DNA of 64,000 nucleotides from Pholis gunnellus (Eukaryota; Chordata; Actinopteri; Perciformes; Pholidae). The notes under the pieces were generated by a model, which was not told the DNA's origin, did no database searches, and was given only the letters and a program-made list of their open reading frames with translations. Below, piece by piece: positions 12,401 to 23,367 of the stretch. Within the stretch, counting starts at the first letter, position 1. Each line of letters opens with the position of its first letter. The DNA lies in the NCBI GenBank assembly GCA_910591455.2, contig OU342820.1:21303856-21367855 (forward strand), written 5' to 3'. The position numbers and the translations under genes were made by a program.

Positions 12401-15400
12401 TTGGTTGTTTACAATGAAACATGATCAGAGACTAGAAACACAAGTTCTACTGAGTCAGTAAAACTTTATTTACACTCTGATGGTTAACGATAAAACTTTA
12501 TTTACACTCTGATGGTTAACATTAAAACTTTATTTACACTGTGATGGTTAACATTAAAACTTTATTTACACTGTGATGGTTAACATTAAAACTTTATTTA
12601 CACTGTGATAGTTAACGGTAATTAGTCAGCGGTTCAGATAATAATGAAAATAAATATGAAACAAATTTGAAATCCTACCCTCTAATAAAAACATGTGATT
12701 TAAGTTGAAGTCAAACCTCATTACTGAGCTCGTTTAGATGTGAGGTGTCATCTGATGTTTTCTTTGTTTCGTGTCCTGCAGGTGAAAGCCGCTCTGACAG
12801 AAGAGAAGAAGTTCCAGCAGCACATTCTGGGCCAGCAGAAGAAAGAGCTGACCAGTTTACTGGAGTCACAGAAACGGCAGTACCGCCAGCGCAAAGACCA
12901 GCTGAAGGAGGTCCGAACCCAAACACACGGGTAGAAATCACTGCTGCACGACCAAGAAACAGTAGACTGAGTCGTTCCTCTTTCTTCTTCGTCTGAACAG
13001 GAGCTGAGCGAGAACCAGTCGACCCCAAAGAGGGAGAAGCAGGAGTGGCTGATCCGTCAGAAGGAGTGTCTGCAGCAGATGCAGGCGGAGGAGGAGGCCA
13101 GCCTGCTGCGGAGGCAGCGGCAGTACTACGAGCTGCAGTGTCGCCAGTACAAGAGGAAGATGCTGCTGGCTCGACACAACCTGGAGCAGGACCTGCTGAG
13201 GGAGGTACGGACTCTTCAAAATAAAAGTCCTGCTCCTCTATGAAACAGAACCATCATGACTAAGAATAACTCAGTTATGATGAAATTAATCATTAAAAAA
13301 GAACGAAAACACAAGAAACACAAGTCCCAACTGGCTGAATTATCTTATAGAAAACGAGGCAAGTTTACTTTGACCTGAGAATAAATGGACGTCAACAACA
13401 CGCTTATTTAATCAGATTTTATTCCTCATAAACGATCATAAACGTTTGTGGTTATGTTTTGGTAAAAACTCGTCTTATTCTACAGAACAGAAATACTCAA
13501 AGAACCAGGTTTTAAATGAGATGATTTCCTCAAATCGTCCGCTGATACTTTGTAGGAACATAAAAGACAATTTGACGCTTCTTATTCTCCGTTCTTCTTC
13601 TTCTCTCCCTCCCGTGTTTCCGCCGGTCCTCCACCAGGACCTGAACAAGAAGCAGACCCAGAAGGACCTGGAGTGCGCCATGCTGCTGCGGCACCACGAG
13701 TCCACCCAGGAGCTGGAGTTCAGGCAGCTGGGCTCGGTGCAGCGGACCCGGGCCGACCTGATCCGAACGCAGCACCAGACCGAGCTGACCAACCAGATGG
13801 AGTACAACAAGCGCCGCGAGCAAGAGCTGAGGCAGAAACACACCGTGGAGGTCAGGCAGCAGCCCAAGAGCCTCAAAGTAAGAAGGAGACCTGAGACCAA
13901 GTGTGGAGAACTTTATGGTGATTTAACCTTCTGAACCCCAAAGCAGCCTCAGTCACATTTTACTCTCTGTGGCCTTGATGGTCACATGACTGTTGGTCTC
14001 AGATAAATCAATCATGACTTCATAGTTTCACTGAGGAGCTCACAATTTTGTGGTTCAGAGGGTTAAGAATCAGCTTCAGCTCTCAGCATGTTGATTTAAT
14101 TCAGATCAAATCAATAAAGCAAATATCAGAAGCCCTCACTGATTGTAATCAACACCTTGTTTCAGTCCAAAGAGCTGCAGATCAAGCGTCAGTTCCAGGA
14201 GACCTGTAAGATCCAGACCCGTCAGTACAAAGCTTTGAGGAACCATCTGCTGGAGAGCACTCCCAAATCCGACCACAAGGCCGTCCTCAAACGCCTCAAA
14301 GAGGAGCAGACGCGTAAGCTGGCCATCCTGGCCGAGCAGTACGACCACTCCATCAACGACATGCTGTCCACACAGGCTGTGAGTAAGGCAAGGAAACCCC
14401 GCGCACCTTCTGGACCTGCAGCACCTGCACCTCAACACAAGAACCAATTAATTACGAATTTGTAGAAATCCCACGAAAATATTTTGTATGTTATCAACGT
14501 AATCATGAATGAGGAGAGCGGGAGACGGATGAGTCAACAGACATCGTTCAGTTTGTTCTCTGGGAGGAACATGCGTAACGTAGTAACGTATGTGTAACGT
14601 TGTAACACGCCTAAAGTAATAACATGCGTAACGTATTCACCTTCAACGCATTCACCTTTTCATATGAACCGTTTATTTAAAGTGACAGAACACACAATCA
14701 GCTTTTGTGTGAACGTGTCAGTGAAGTGACGGGAAACACAAATGGTAACATTTAAAATAACAATAGATAAATAATCTTTCTGTTTATTGAAGAAGAAAAG
14801 AAAATCTGATGAAGAAACCTACGTGAACATAATTTTCCTGTCGTCATCATCACCCTCATCATCCTGACGCTCTTCTTCTTCTTCTTCTTCTTCTTCTTCT
14901 TCTTCTTCTTCTTCTTCTTCTTCTTCTTCTTCTTCTTCTTCTTCTGCGTTCCCCCCCACAGCTGCGTCTGGATGAGAACCAGGAGGCTGAGTACCAGGTC
15001 CTGAGGATGCAGCTGCAGCAGGAGCTGGAGCTGCTGAACGCCTACCAGAGCAAGATCAAGATCCACACCGACACCCAGCACGAGAGGGAGGTGAAGGACC
15101 TGGAGCAGAGGGTGTCCATCCGCCGGGCGCTGCTGGAGCAACGGGTAGGAAACGGGTTTCACGTTTCATCCTTTAAATGTGTACGATCGATGCTTCTCCA
15201 TCTGTGACTCTCCGTTGATGTCGTCCAATAATCTGCTGGGGGTAAACGTGTGTCGTCAGATCGAGGAGGAGATGCTGTCCCTGCAGAACGAGCGCTCGGA
15301 GCGGATCCGGACCCTCCTGGAGCGCCAGGCCCACGAGATCGAGGCCTTCGACTCGGAGAGCATGCGTCTGGGCTTCAGCAACATGGCGCTGAGCGGCATC

Positions 15401-15796
15401 CCGGCCGAGGCCTTCAACCAGGGCTACCCGACGCCCAGCCCGTCCTCGGGCTCCGGCGGCTGGCCCTCCAGGCCGGTGCCGCGCTCCGGCAGCCACTGGA
15501 GCCACAGCGTCCAGAACTCGGTGACCACGCCGTCGTGGCGCAGCCAGAACCACGGAGGAGGAGGAGGAGGTGGAGGAGGAGGAGGAGGCAGCTTCATCCG
15601 CGCAGAGTCCGTCACCTCCTCCCACGGCCTCGGCCGGGACAGCGAGATGCACAAGAGCAGCATCAGGGGCCACCCGTCCTCCTCTTCCTCCCACTCCTCC
15701 CACTCCTCCTCCTCCTCCTCCTCCCACCACCACCACCACCACCACCACCAGCAGCAGCAGCAGCAGCAGCACCACCAGCAGCAGCAGCAGCAGCAC

Positions 15797-15834
<38 letters not shown>

Positions 15835-16327
15835 CTACCTCCCCCAGCACTACCAGCACCACCAGAGCACGCCGCAGCTGTACCGCGAGAGTCACGACGG
15901 CCGGGAGCGCGACCGCTCCAGGGAGTGGGTGGGGGGAGGAGGAGGAGGAGGAGGCGGAGGAGGCGGCGGCGGAGGCGGCCACTACCCCCACCACTCCCAG
16001 CTGCACCACCATCATCACCACCTCGCCACACACGCCTCGTCCCAGTCCTTGGCTCTCCTGCCTCCCCCGCCGCTACCTCCCCCGATCTCCATCTCCTCCT
16101 CCCCGCCCTCCTCCGCCTCCTCCTCTTCATCATCTCAGGGAGGCTACGGCGGCGGCGGCCTGAGCATCAGGGGCCCCGGCCTGATGGCCCTCAGGAACAG
16201 CCCCCAGCCTCTGAGGAGGACGGCCTCCGGGGGGCCGGGGGGAGGCGGGGGGAGCGACGGAGGGCTGAGCCGGAGCACGTCGGTCACCTCCCACATCTCC
16301 AACGGGTCGCACCTCTCTTACTCCTGA
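5831..16327 (+). CDS. taok2: Serine/threonine kinase TAO2 (MAP3K, STE20 family)
   Basis: Coding exons: 5831-5962, 7611-7682, 7927-8028, 8104-8149, 8241-8337, 8691-8804, 9550-9641, 9731-9824, 10144-10225, 10330-10500, 11057-11266, 11463-11591, 11876-12112, 12782-12910, 13001-13204, 13638-13877, 14166-14378, 14962-15144, 15260-16327. Phases close exactly to about 1,204 aa. The kinase domain (about residues 28-281) shows GHGSFGAVYF, catalytic Lys57 (VAIKKM), HRDVKAGN with Asp151, DFG Asp169 and activation-loop Ser181 before GTPYWMAPE. Then come an acidic/Ser segment, a YDDPYQPE block and a long coiled coil (about 490-900). The tail ends NSPQPLRRTASGG..LSRSTSV, as in the short, non-membrane mammalian TAOK2 isoform. 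TAO kinases act upstream of p38/JNK, on microtubules and on Hippo kinases. The start is the first ATG after the 5821/5822 acceptor, in the family-typical context MPSSVRAGNLKDPEVADLF. Odd points: poly-Gly/Ser/His/Gln insertions in the last exon and a weak GTCCGA donor after 12910. Confidence 0.96.
6426..6466. repeat. (GT)n microsatellite in taok2 intron
   Basis: Pure GT run of about 40 bp in the intron between the first two coding exons. The rest of that intron (5963-7610) shows no other feature I can support. Confidence 0.9.
10655..10993. mobile_element. Family A element, copy 2 (right part)
   Basis: Starts at GACTGTTGGTCTCAGATGAA and runs through TGATGTGTTCAAGGACCGTC to the right terminus GGGGTTCAGAGGGTTAA, with TTAA at 10990-10993. 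The left terminus is missing. It lies about 60 bp upstream of the taok2 exon at 11057. Confidence 0.75.
12150..12625. mobile_element. Family C element, copy in taok2 intron
   Basis: Shares the CATAAACATCTCCTTCA, CCAAAACTACATTTTACAGA, AGCAGAGCCTGAAGGCATCA and GCTGCTAATGTTACTAGCTC segments with 58.5-59.05 kb and 63.4-63.65 kb. It ends in about five copies of a roughly 32-bp unit (AAACTTTATTTACACTGTGA). Class unknown and no ORF seen. Confidence 0.75.
13218..13330. repeat. Family A internal fragment
   Basis: TCAAAATAAAAGTCCTGCTC and ACAGAACCATCATGACTA match the left half of the copies at 39.1 kb and 56.8 kb. Both ends are missing. Confidence 0.6.
13923..14066. mobile_element. Family A element, copy 3 (short form with both ends)
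   Basis: 144 bp bounded by TTAA at 13923-13926 and 14063-14066. The inner ends CCTTCTGAACCCCA and TGTGGTTCAGAGGG are imperfect inverted repeats. TTAA target duplication is the hallmark of piggyBac-type insertion. The body keeps GACTGTTGGTCTCAGATAAA and TCATGACTTCATAG. It is a non-autonomous miniature element and codes for nothing. Confidence 0.75.
14871..14945. repeat. (CTT)n microsatellite at a taok2 splice acceptor
   Basis: About 25 CTT triplets end only some 15 bp before the acceptor CCCCCCCACAG at 14961. They therefore extend the polypyrimidine tract of that exon. Confidence 0.9.
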
Positions 16328-16783
16328 AGCTCCGCCTCCTGAGATCTGACATCAGAGAGAATTTAAGCCGTCAGTTTGTTTTAAGAGGAAAAGTTAAAAA
16401 GAAATGTAAAAACACATTTTAAATGTAGATTTAAACATCTTCTTACTTTAAATTGTTCCTGATGCTCAAAAATAAAAAGAGGAAGACATTTACATTTTAA
16501 TTTTTTTACAAGTTACGACAGATAAAACCCCCGAGTATTAAGATCACTGTTAGAAAGAAGCTGCACAGGAACAGTGACCGAAACAAAAGGATTAAAGATA
16601 AAACTAGAGAATCTCTGAGGGTGCGTTCAAAGACCACTGTAAACTATGTAAATAACGGTTGTTTGTTTGATCTGTAACTGTTTCATACGTTTTTCTTTTG
16701 TAGTGATAAATAAGATTCTGTAAACTGATGAAACACACTGCCACCTCGTTTGACCCGAGTGACTCCGCCCCTTTAAGGTCTTC
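16328..16783 (+). other. taok2 3' UTR (proximal part)
   Basis: Non-coding AT-rich sequence after the TGA at 16325-16327. A candidate polyadenylation signal AATAAA is at 16471-16476. The true transcript end is not visible from sequence. Confidence 0.5.
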
Positions 16784-17409
16784 TTAAAGGGACAGTCCGA
16801 CATTTTACCTTCAGCTGAGCTCGGTGTGCTGCTTTAGTGAGAGGACGAAGAGGACGAGCTCTTCATCGATGCTGAGATTAAAAACGCTGAATAGTTTCAG
16901 GTTTGAGGCGTAAAATCCTCCAAAAGTATCATTTTATTTTCTGATGTCAGTTTAAAACACATTTCAGACACAAATACATAAAACAAGAGATTTAACAGCA
17001 GACATCGACACTAAACATTAATGACATCATTCTCCAGAGGTACTCCATCTGTACATCTTTGTGTACTTGTACTCGTGATCGAACACACTTTGGTAGAAAT
17101 GATGTATTAAGAGTTCTGACTCTTTAATCTTAATAAATCTTTACGTTTCTGTTCTGAACTCTCAGAAAACGGAAACCGATTATTCTCCAAATTCATCTTT
17201 TGTTCTATAAAACGTCAGAGAATTCACTTTGGTGTGATAGAAAACAGGAAGTAAAACCACGATGAGCCGATTGTTAGAATAGTTATTTTTCTGTCGATCA
17301 GCTCATGAATCATTCGTCTAATTGATGAGTCAGCTGATCGGTACCGGCTCTATTCCGACTTAAAACTGCAAATAAGAAAACGTCTCAAAATGTCGGACTG
17401 TTCCTTTAA
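16784..17409. mobile_element. Family E inverted-repeat element (626 bp, TTAA ends)
   Basis: The left terminus TTAAAGGGACAGTCCGACAT is matched at the right end by the reverse complement ATGTCGGACTGTTCCTTTAA. This gives about 23-bp inverted repeats with one or two mismatches. Both ends begin or finish with TTAA, consistent with a TTAA-targeting miniature transposon. The interior shows no ORF. Confidence 0.75.
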
Positions 17410-17436
17410 AGGACGCCGGAGAGGTTTAGAGCGAGC

Positions 17437-17512
17437 CGCGCGTGCGTGTGTGTGTGCGCGTGGCGCGCGCGCGCGCGTGTGTGTGTGTGTATGTGTGTGC
17501 ACGCGCTGGCGG
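17437..17512. repeat. Alternating purine-pyrimidine tract (Z-DNA-prone)
   Basis: Mixed CG and TG dinucleotides, including a GGCGCGCGCGCGCGCGTG core followed by TGTGTGTG. This is the classic composition for left-handed DNA under negative supercoiling. It begins about 28 bp after the family E element. Confidence 0.8.
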
Positions 17513-20500
17513 CTCCCCTCCGTAGTTTCCCTTCCTCACAGTCTTCATGTGTAGATGAGAAGATGTGATGATGGAGACGATGAAGATGATGATGATGAAG
17601 AAGAGATGGTGTTGCGTTTACAGACGGGTTCGGCTGCATGGACGTTTGTGTACAGACGTGTGTGAATACCATGAACACTATCTATTTATATAAATGTGAG
17701 AAACCCGACGACGTGTCCACAGAGCACTACACACGATAAGGATCCTAGACGCAGAGATGACGTCATCGTTATGTCCTCGACTGCAGCTGGAGTATTTATG
17801 TCTACGCCCGTTTTTCTACAGATGTAGTTGCCATTGTTGACCACTAGGTGGGGGTAAGAGTTACTGTGATAGAGCTATAAAAGAGACTTCCTGAGGAGGA
17901 CTACGTTTCCCAGCATTCCTCTGGAGGGCTACACTTCTGGGCCTGCCATCCACTTTTTTATTTTTGAGCCAGTATTAAGATGTGGAGCGTCAACACAGCG
18001 GAATATGAATAATTATATTCTCCAGTTTGGTGCCATGTTTTTATTTCAGTTTTTAAAATTTCTTTATTTCTTCAGTCGTGTGAAGAACAAACACAAACTG
18101 TAAAATAAGGAGCCGCAAAGTGTTCACTGTCCATCATTTAAATAGTTTTATGGATTTAAGTTCTGTGAAACAATTCACAGAAATCTGCTAATTTTGACGA
18201 TAAGATTTTTATTTCATTATAAACATTTTACTCTTTTTTTAAATGTATTTAATTTTGGCATCTTTCGTATTGAATCGTTTTAAATTCACAAAGTTTTATT
18301 CATAATGACGACGATGAAAAGTGACAAAAAGAGTCTTTTTAAAATAAAAACGTATTTATATTTCCTGAAGCGATGAAATAACATTTCATAGTTATGAGTT
18401 AAGTTTTAATAATTTATTCAAAACATTTCATTTATTTATTTGCATATTGTTCCTATAATTATTTAATTATTTGACTTTATGATATAAATAGTTCTAAAAA
18501 TGTAAAATATAAAAATGTGAAGAAAATTATTAAAACTCAGCTTATTATTATAAATATTTACAATAAGATATATTTTACTCTTCAAATGTATTTTTCTTTT
18601 TTTACATTTGGCTTTAATTCCATTTTACTTCATGAAATGTTTTAATATAAATATTGAAAATAACATTTCATGACGATGAGTTCAGGTTTCACTGATGAAT
18701 GATGAATGATTTATATATATATTATATAAATTGAGTCATTTTTATTTATCTGACGCTGAACACTTTGTGGATCTTTGTTTGCAGAACGTTTGTAGATTTA
18801 TAACTAAACTAAAGTCTGTTTCTCGTCCTGTTGTCGATGTTTTGAGACAGAAAAGCGAGAAGAAGCTGGAAATGTTTTTTAAATGTCGTGCTGGACGTTA
18901 AATCCCTCGAGGGACGTTTGTGAGATTTCATTTTGCCAACTGTAGTTTTATTATATTTTATTTTAAACGTTTTATTTTGTGAGAGCCGATCATTCCGGAG
19001 GCGTTTTGCCATTTAACGCTGTGAGCAGTTCACTGACATCAGGATTTCTGCGTTCTCACGTCCTCAACATTCAGGGTCGACATTTTGTGAAGTAAACAAT
19101 CGATAACTTAAAGATACGATCTGCAGGTTAATCAATAATGCGTCACTACGCCGCCTGATTATTGATCTGTTTCAGTTTTTATGATTCATTTATTGATTCA
19201 TAAAATATTCCTTAAATGTCTCGTTTTGTTCGAGCAACAGATTTTCAGTTTGTCACATAAAACAGAGAAAATGAATGAATTGATGATTAATCTGTCGGTT
19301 GATTTAAGTTATTTATTAACTAATTATTTCAGTTCATTTATTTAAATAAACCCAAAACTGAACTCTGTGGTGCGTTCAGGGGCAGTTTGACATCTGAAAA
19401 CTGAACAAGCAAATGTGATCCAGAAGAGAAACAACAAACAAACAACTAGAAAAATTAGCATATGGACAAAAAACGAGCACATTTCCCAAAATACATTGCT
19501 GTGATGACGAGGTCCTTTACTTTTTTTTTCATGTCGGTCCAAAATGTTTCCTCCAAAGACAGAGACACCCTCCGACTGTTTGTGTGTCTGAGGCCAGCAG
19601 GAGGATGAACTGACAGGAAGGATGAAGATGATGATGATGATGATGATGATGAAGATGAGTCCGTGTAAATGTGTGATGGATGGATTTAAAACCGTTTTTA
19701 CAGCAGGAGGTCGAGTTTAAGACGTTCAGGTTCAAAATGTTTGAGAGACGAGTTGTACAGAAACGTAACAAAATAATTTTGGAGAAATAAATGAAGAAAA
19801 ACAGTTTCTTTGTTTTCATGTTGGATTTTATTAACAAACATTTCATTTTTGTTTAGAAAACCTTAGACCACCACTTATTTAACATTAATGTCCTTTTATC
19901 CATAAATGTTTACGTCAAATATACATTTTTCAAAGTTATCAGCCGAGAAAAATGACATCATTGAATTATATGGTAGATAACTCATTTTGTTTAATGAAAA
20001 TATCATTTTATTTGATTAAATATATAAAATGTATTTTACAGACATGGAGCCTGGAGGGCCCCGCCAGAATAAAAGTCTGCATTTCTTTTTTTTTTATCAT
20101 GTTTCAAGTAAAATGAATAAAAAATATAATTATATATGTATGCATATATATATACATACATATATGTATATATAATATATATGTGTGTGTATATAAACAT
20201 ACATATATATACACACACACACACTGTAGATATTTATATATTTTATTTTATTTTTATATAAATATAAAATTGTTCATGTGTAATAAAGAAAAATAATTAG
20301 CGTTATTTTTTTTATTATCAAGTTATTTTCGTCTTTTATTTTTTTGTCCAGGAGGAAATGTACTTCCGGTGACCTCAGAGACCGGAAGCCTAAAAATAGC
20401 TTTTCGGTCTGTTTGTCTGTTCCAGGAGGATGTTGTTAAAGGGGAGGCGCGTGCAACAGTATGCACGCTGTATGTAAGACCGGAAATAGATATTTTGTCT

Positions 20501-21479
20501 TTCAAAATAAAAGGACAACGTGAATGATCGCCAGAAAAACGGCAGCGTAGGAAGTATTCAGATCCTATACTTTAAGTAAAAGTACTAAAACTACAGTTTA
20601 AAAATACTCATTACATTAAAAGTACTAATACCACACTGTAAAACTACTCTGGTACTGTAAAAGTACTTATACCACACTTTAAAAATACTCTGATACAGTA
20701 AAGGTACTAATGCTAATCCGTGTAATAATCAGTAAAACGTTTTTAATATTATTTCATCTGGAACCAGCAAATGTCTTTACATGAAAAACGACCATTAAAA
20801 TAATTTGAAATAAATGTTCTGTCAATCCACTAATTGATTAATGAGCTAATTGATTACTTTGCTAATTGATTAATGGGCTAATGGTTTCTTGTGTAAACTG
20901 TTTGGGAGTTTAATTTTCAAACTAAATATCATATTTTATGAACTCTTCATGTGTTTTCTGTGTAAAAGTGAAGTAAAAAGTAAAATATTAACCTAGTGAA
21001 GTAGTACAAGTACCATACATGTGTACTTCAGTACAGTATCCTTCTTGAGTAAAAGTACTAAGTTTCATTCCACCTCTGAAAACAGACAATACTTTAGGAC
21101 GGCTGATGTTTTGAAACATTATTTTATTTTCGCTTTTTTTTATTGAAAAATAAACAAACAACAATACAGAAAACAAAACAACAAACCAACGTATTTTATA
21201 AGCTATATAAATATATACATATATATACGTATATAGATATATATGCTTCTGAAGTTACAGAAGTTATTATTGATGATCGAAATAGATTAAACTCATCTAC
21301 TAATTGATTAATTTACTAACTTTTAGGCTCTAAAAATAACATCAGTACATTGTGCAGTATTAACATACAAACAATAATTTCCACAATATTTTTTAAAGGA
21401 TTTTGTTTTGTTTTAAAGGTTTTTATTTGGGATTCTTTAACATTATATTAGTCAACATTACGCTTTTATTCTGAAAATG
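17513..21479. other. taok2-cdipt intergenic region
   Basis: AT-rich with no convincing ORF. It holds a ZNF143-type sequence ACTACGTTTCCCAGCATTC (17900-17918), a short GAT run near 19627-19652, TATATG/TGTG repeats near 20100-20225, a family B element (20551-21075) and otherwise simple AT-rich DNA. Confidence 0.6.
20551..21075. mobile_element. Family B element (taok2-cdipt intergenic)
   Basis: Begins GAAGTATTCAGATCCTATAC, continues with AAGTACTAATACCACACTG units, and ends TTCTTGAGTAAAAGTACTAA followed by TTCCACCTCTG. The outer words resemble the CAGTGGTG..CCACCATTG ends of the 51.9-52.4 kb copy. It is probably a hAT-like miniature element whose interior expands as a tandem repeat. Confidence 0.6.
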
Positions 21480-21668
21480 CAGCGGAAGTCGTGCTCTCGT
21501 TGTTGCTGCCCGGAAACAGAAACTTGATGTTTCTCTTCTGTCAGGAAGTCATCACTCAACAAACATCCAACTGTCGCTTTTAGTTTAGTTTCTCTTTCAA
21601 ACGCGCGTTAAAACACGAAGCTACACAGACACGAAACACGACGGAGACGAAACGCTGAATCATCCAAG
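21480..21668 (+). promoter_or_regulatory. Putative cdipt promoter / 5' UTR
   Basis: A GCGGAAGTCG ETS-type site lies near 21482, and CG content rises towards the start codon. A YY1-type site CAAGATGGCGG overlaps the initiator ATG at 21669. This layout is typical of TATA-less housekeeping promoters. Confidence 0.5.
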
Positions 21669-23330
21669 ATGGCGGAGGAAAATATCTTCTTCTTCGTTCC
21701 CAATTTGATCGGTAGGTTTCCATCGTCTCTAGCGTTAGCTAGCTAGATTAGCATTAGCCTTCTGTTGGGAGACAAGTCACACCAGATTAACCATGACGTA
21801 ATCTGTCTCAGGTGACGTCACACGGAATCAAGTTTATTTTGTATTTTTTTCCTTTTACTTCGTTTATTGTTATTGTTTATTGTTGTACTTTTAGCTTCTT
21901 TGGCCTCCAGAATACAATATGTACCTCTGAGATGTGGTACAGTATAAAGTACAATATGTACCTCTGAGATGTAGTACAGTATAAAGTACAATATGTACCT
22001 CTGAGATGTAGTGGAGTAGAAGTAGTATAAAGAAGCAGAAGCAGTCGGAGTGGAGCTTGATGTAGTACTTGTTGTACCTGCAGGTTACGCCCGCATCGCG
22101 TTGGCTCTGCTGTCCTTCTGTCTGATGCCTTGCTGTCCGTGGACCGCCGTCTTCTGCTACCTGCTCAGCGCTCTGCTGGACGCCTTCGACGGCCACGCCG
22201 CCCGAGCTCTCAACCAGTGTACGTACACGTCGCCCTCGGCTCCGTTACCTAAAAATCATTTCACCGTTCGGTACTTTTCTTCTAACTTCCTGTTTGTTTC
22301 ATCTTTCTTTCAGCCACTAAGTTCGGGGCCATGATGGACATGCTAACGGACCGCTGTGCCACCATGTGTCTGCTGGTCAACCTGTCGCTGCTCTACCCGT
22401 CCTACACCTTCCTGTTCCAGCTCAGCATGTGTGTGGACATCGCCAGCCACTGGCTGCACCTGCACAGGTGAGTCATCGCTAAGAGGTCAACATGACCTGT
22501 CAATCACTGTGTAGCCCCGCCCCTAAAGCATCCCCTGCTTTATGGTCTGTTTGACTCTAAATGGACCATCATTTACTAAATGAACATCATGCTGTATTGA
22601 AGAAGACTTGAAACTAGAGATTGAGACCATAAACTCATGTTTACAATGTTTACTGAGGTAATAAATCAAGAGAGAAGTAGAGTCATTTTCTCATAGACTT
22701 CTATACAACCAGAGGAGTCGCCCCCTGGTGGACACTAGAGAGAATGCAGCTTTAACACATGAAGCTCTGAAGAACTTTAAAGAACCGGAGGTCGTTGAAA
22801 CCACATAAATAAATGTATAAAATCATGAGTAATAACTCACTTCATCTTCTTTCCTCTTTTATTTTCTCAGCTCAACTATAACGGGATCAGCCAGTCACAA
22901 GAGCATCGACCTCTCTGGTAACCCTGTCCTCAGGATCTACTACACCTCCAAGGTGAGGAGCACACACACACACACTCACACTCGCATACAATCACACACT
23001 CACACACACACACAATCACACACACACACAATCACACACTCACACAATCACACACACACACACAATCACACACACACACACAATCACACACACACACAAT
23101 CACACACTCACACAATCACACACGCGCACGCACACACACACACACAGTCACACACACACACACACTCAGTGTATAGTGTGTATACAGACTGACTGTGTGT
23201 GTGTGTGTGTCCTTTAGCCGGTCCTCTTCGTCATGTGTGCTGGGAACGAGCTCTTCTTCTGCCTCCTCTTCCTCCTCCATCACATCCAGGAACCTGCAGG
23301 TAAGACATCCAGCTGTACTCTGTAGTACTT

Positions 23331-23367
<37 letters not shown>

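Noticed and set aside
15173..16033. 286-residue antisense open frame, and two other long frames, over the taok2 last exon
   Set aside because: They are shadows of the GC-rich triplet repeats in the true coding frame and resemble no known protein.
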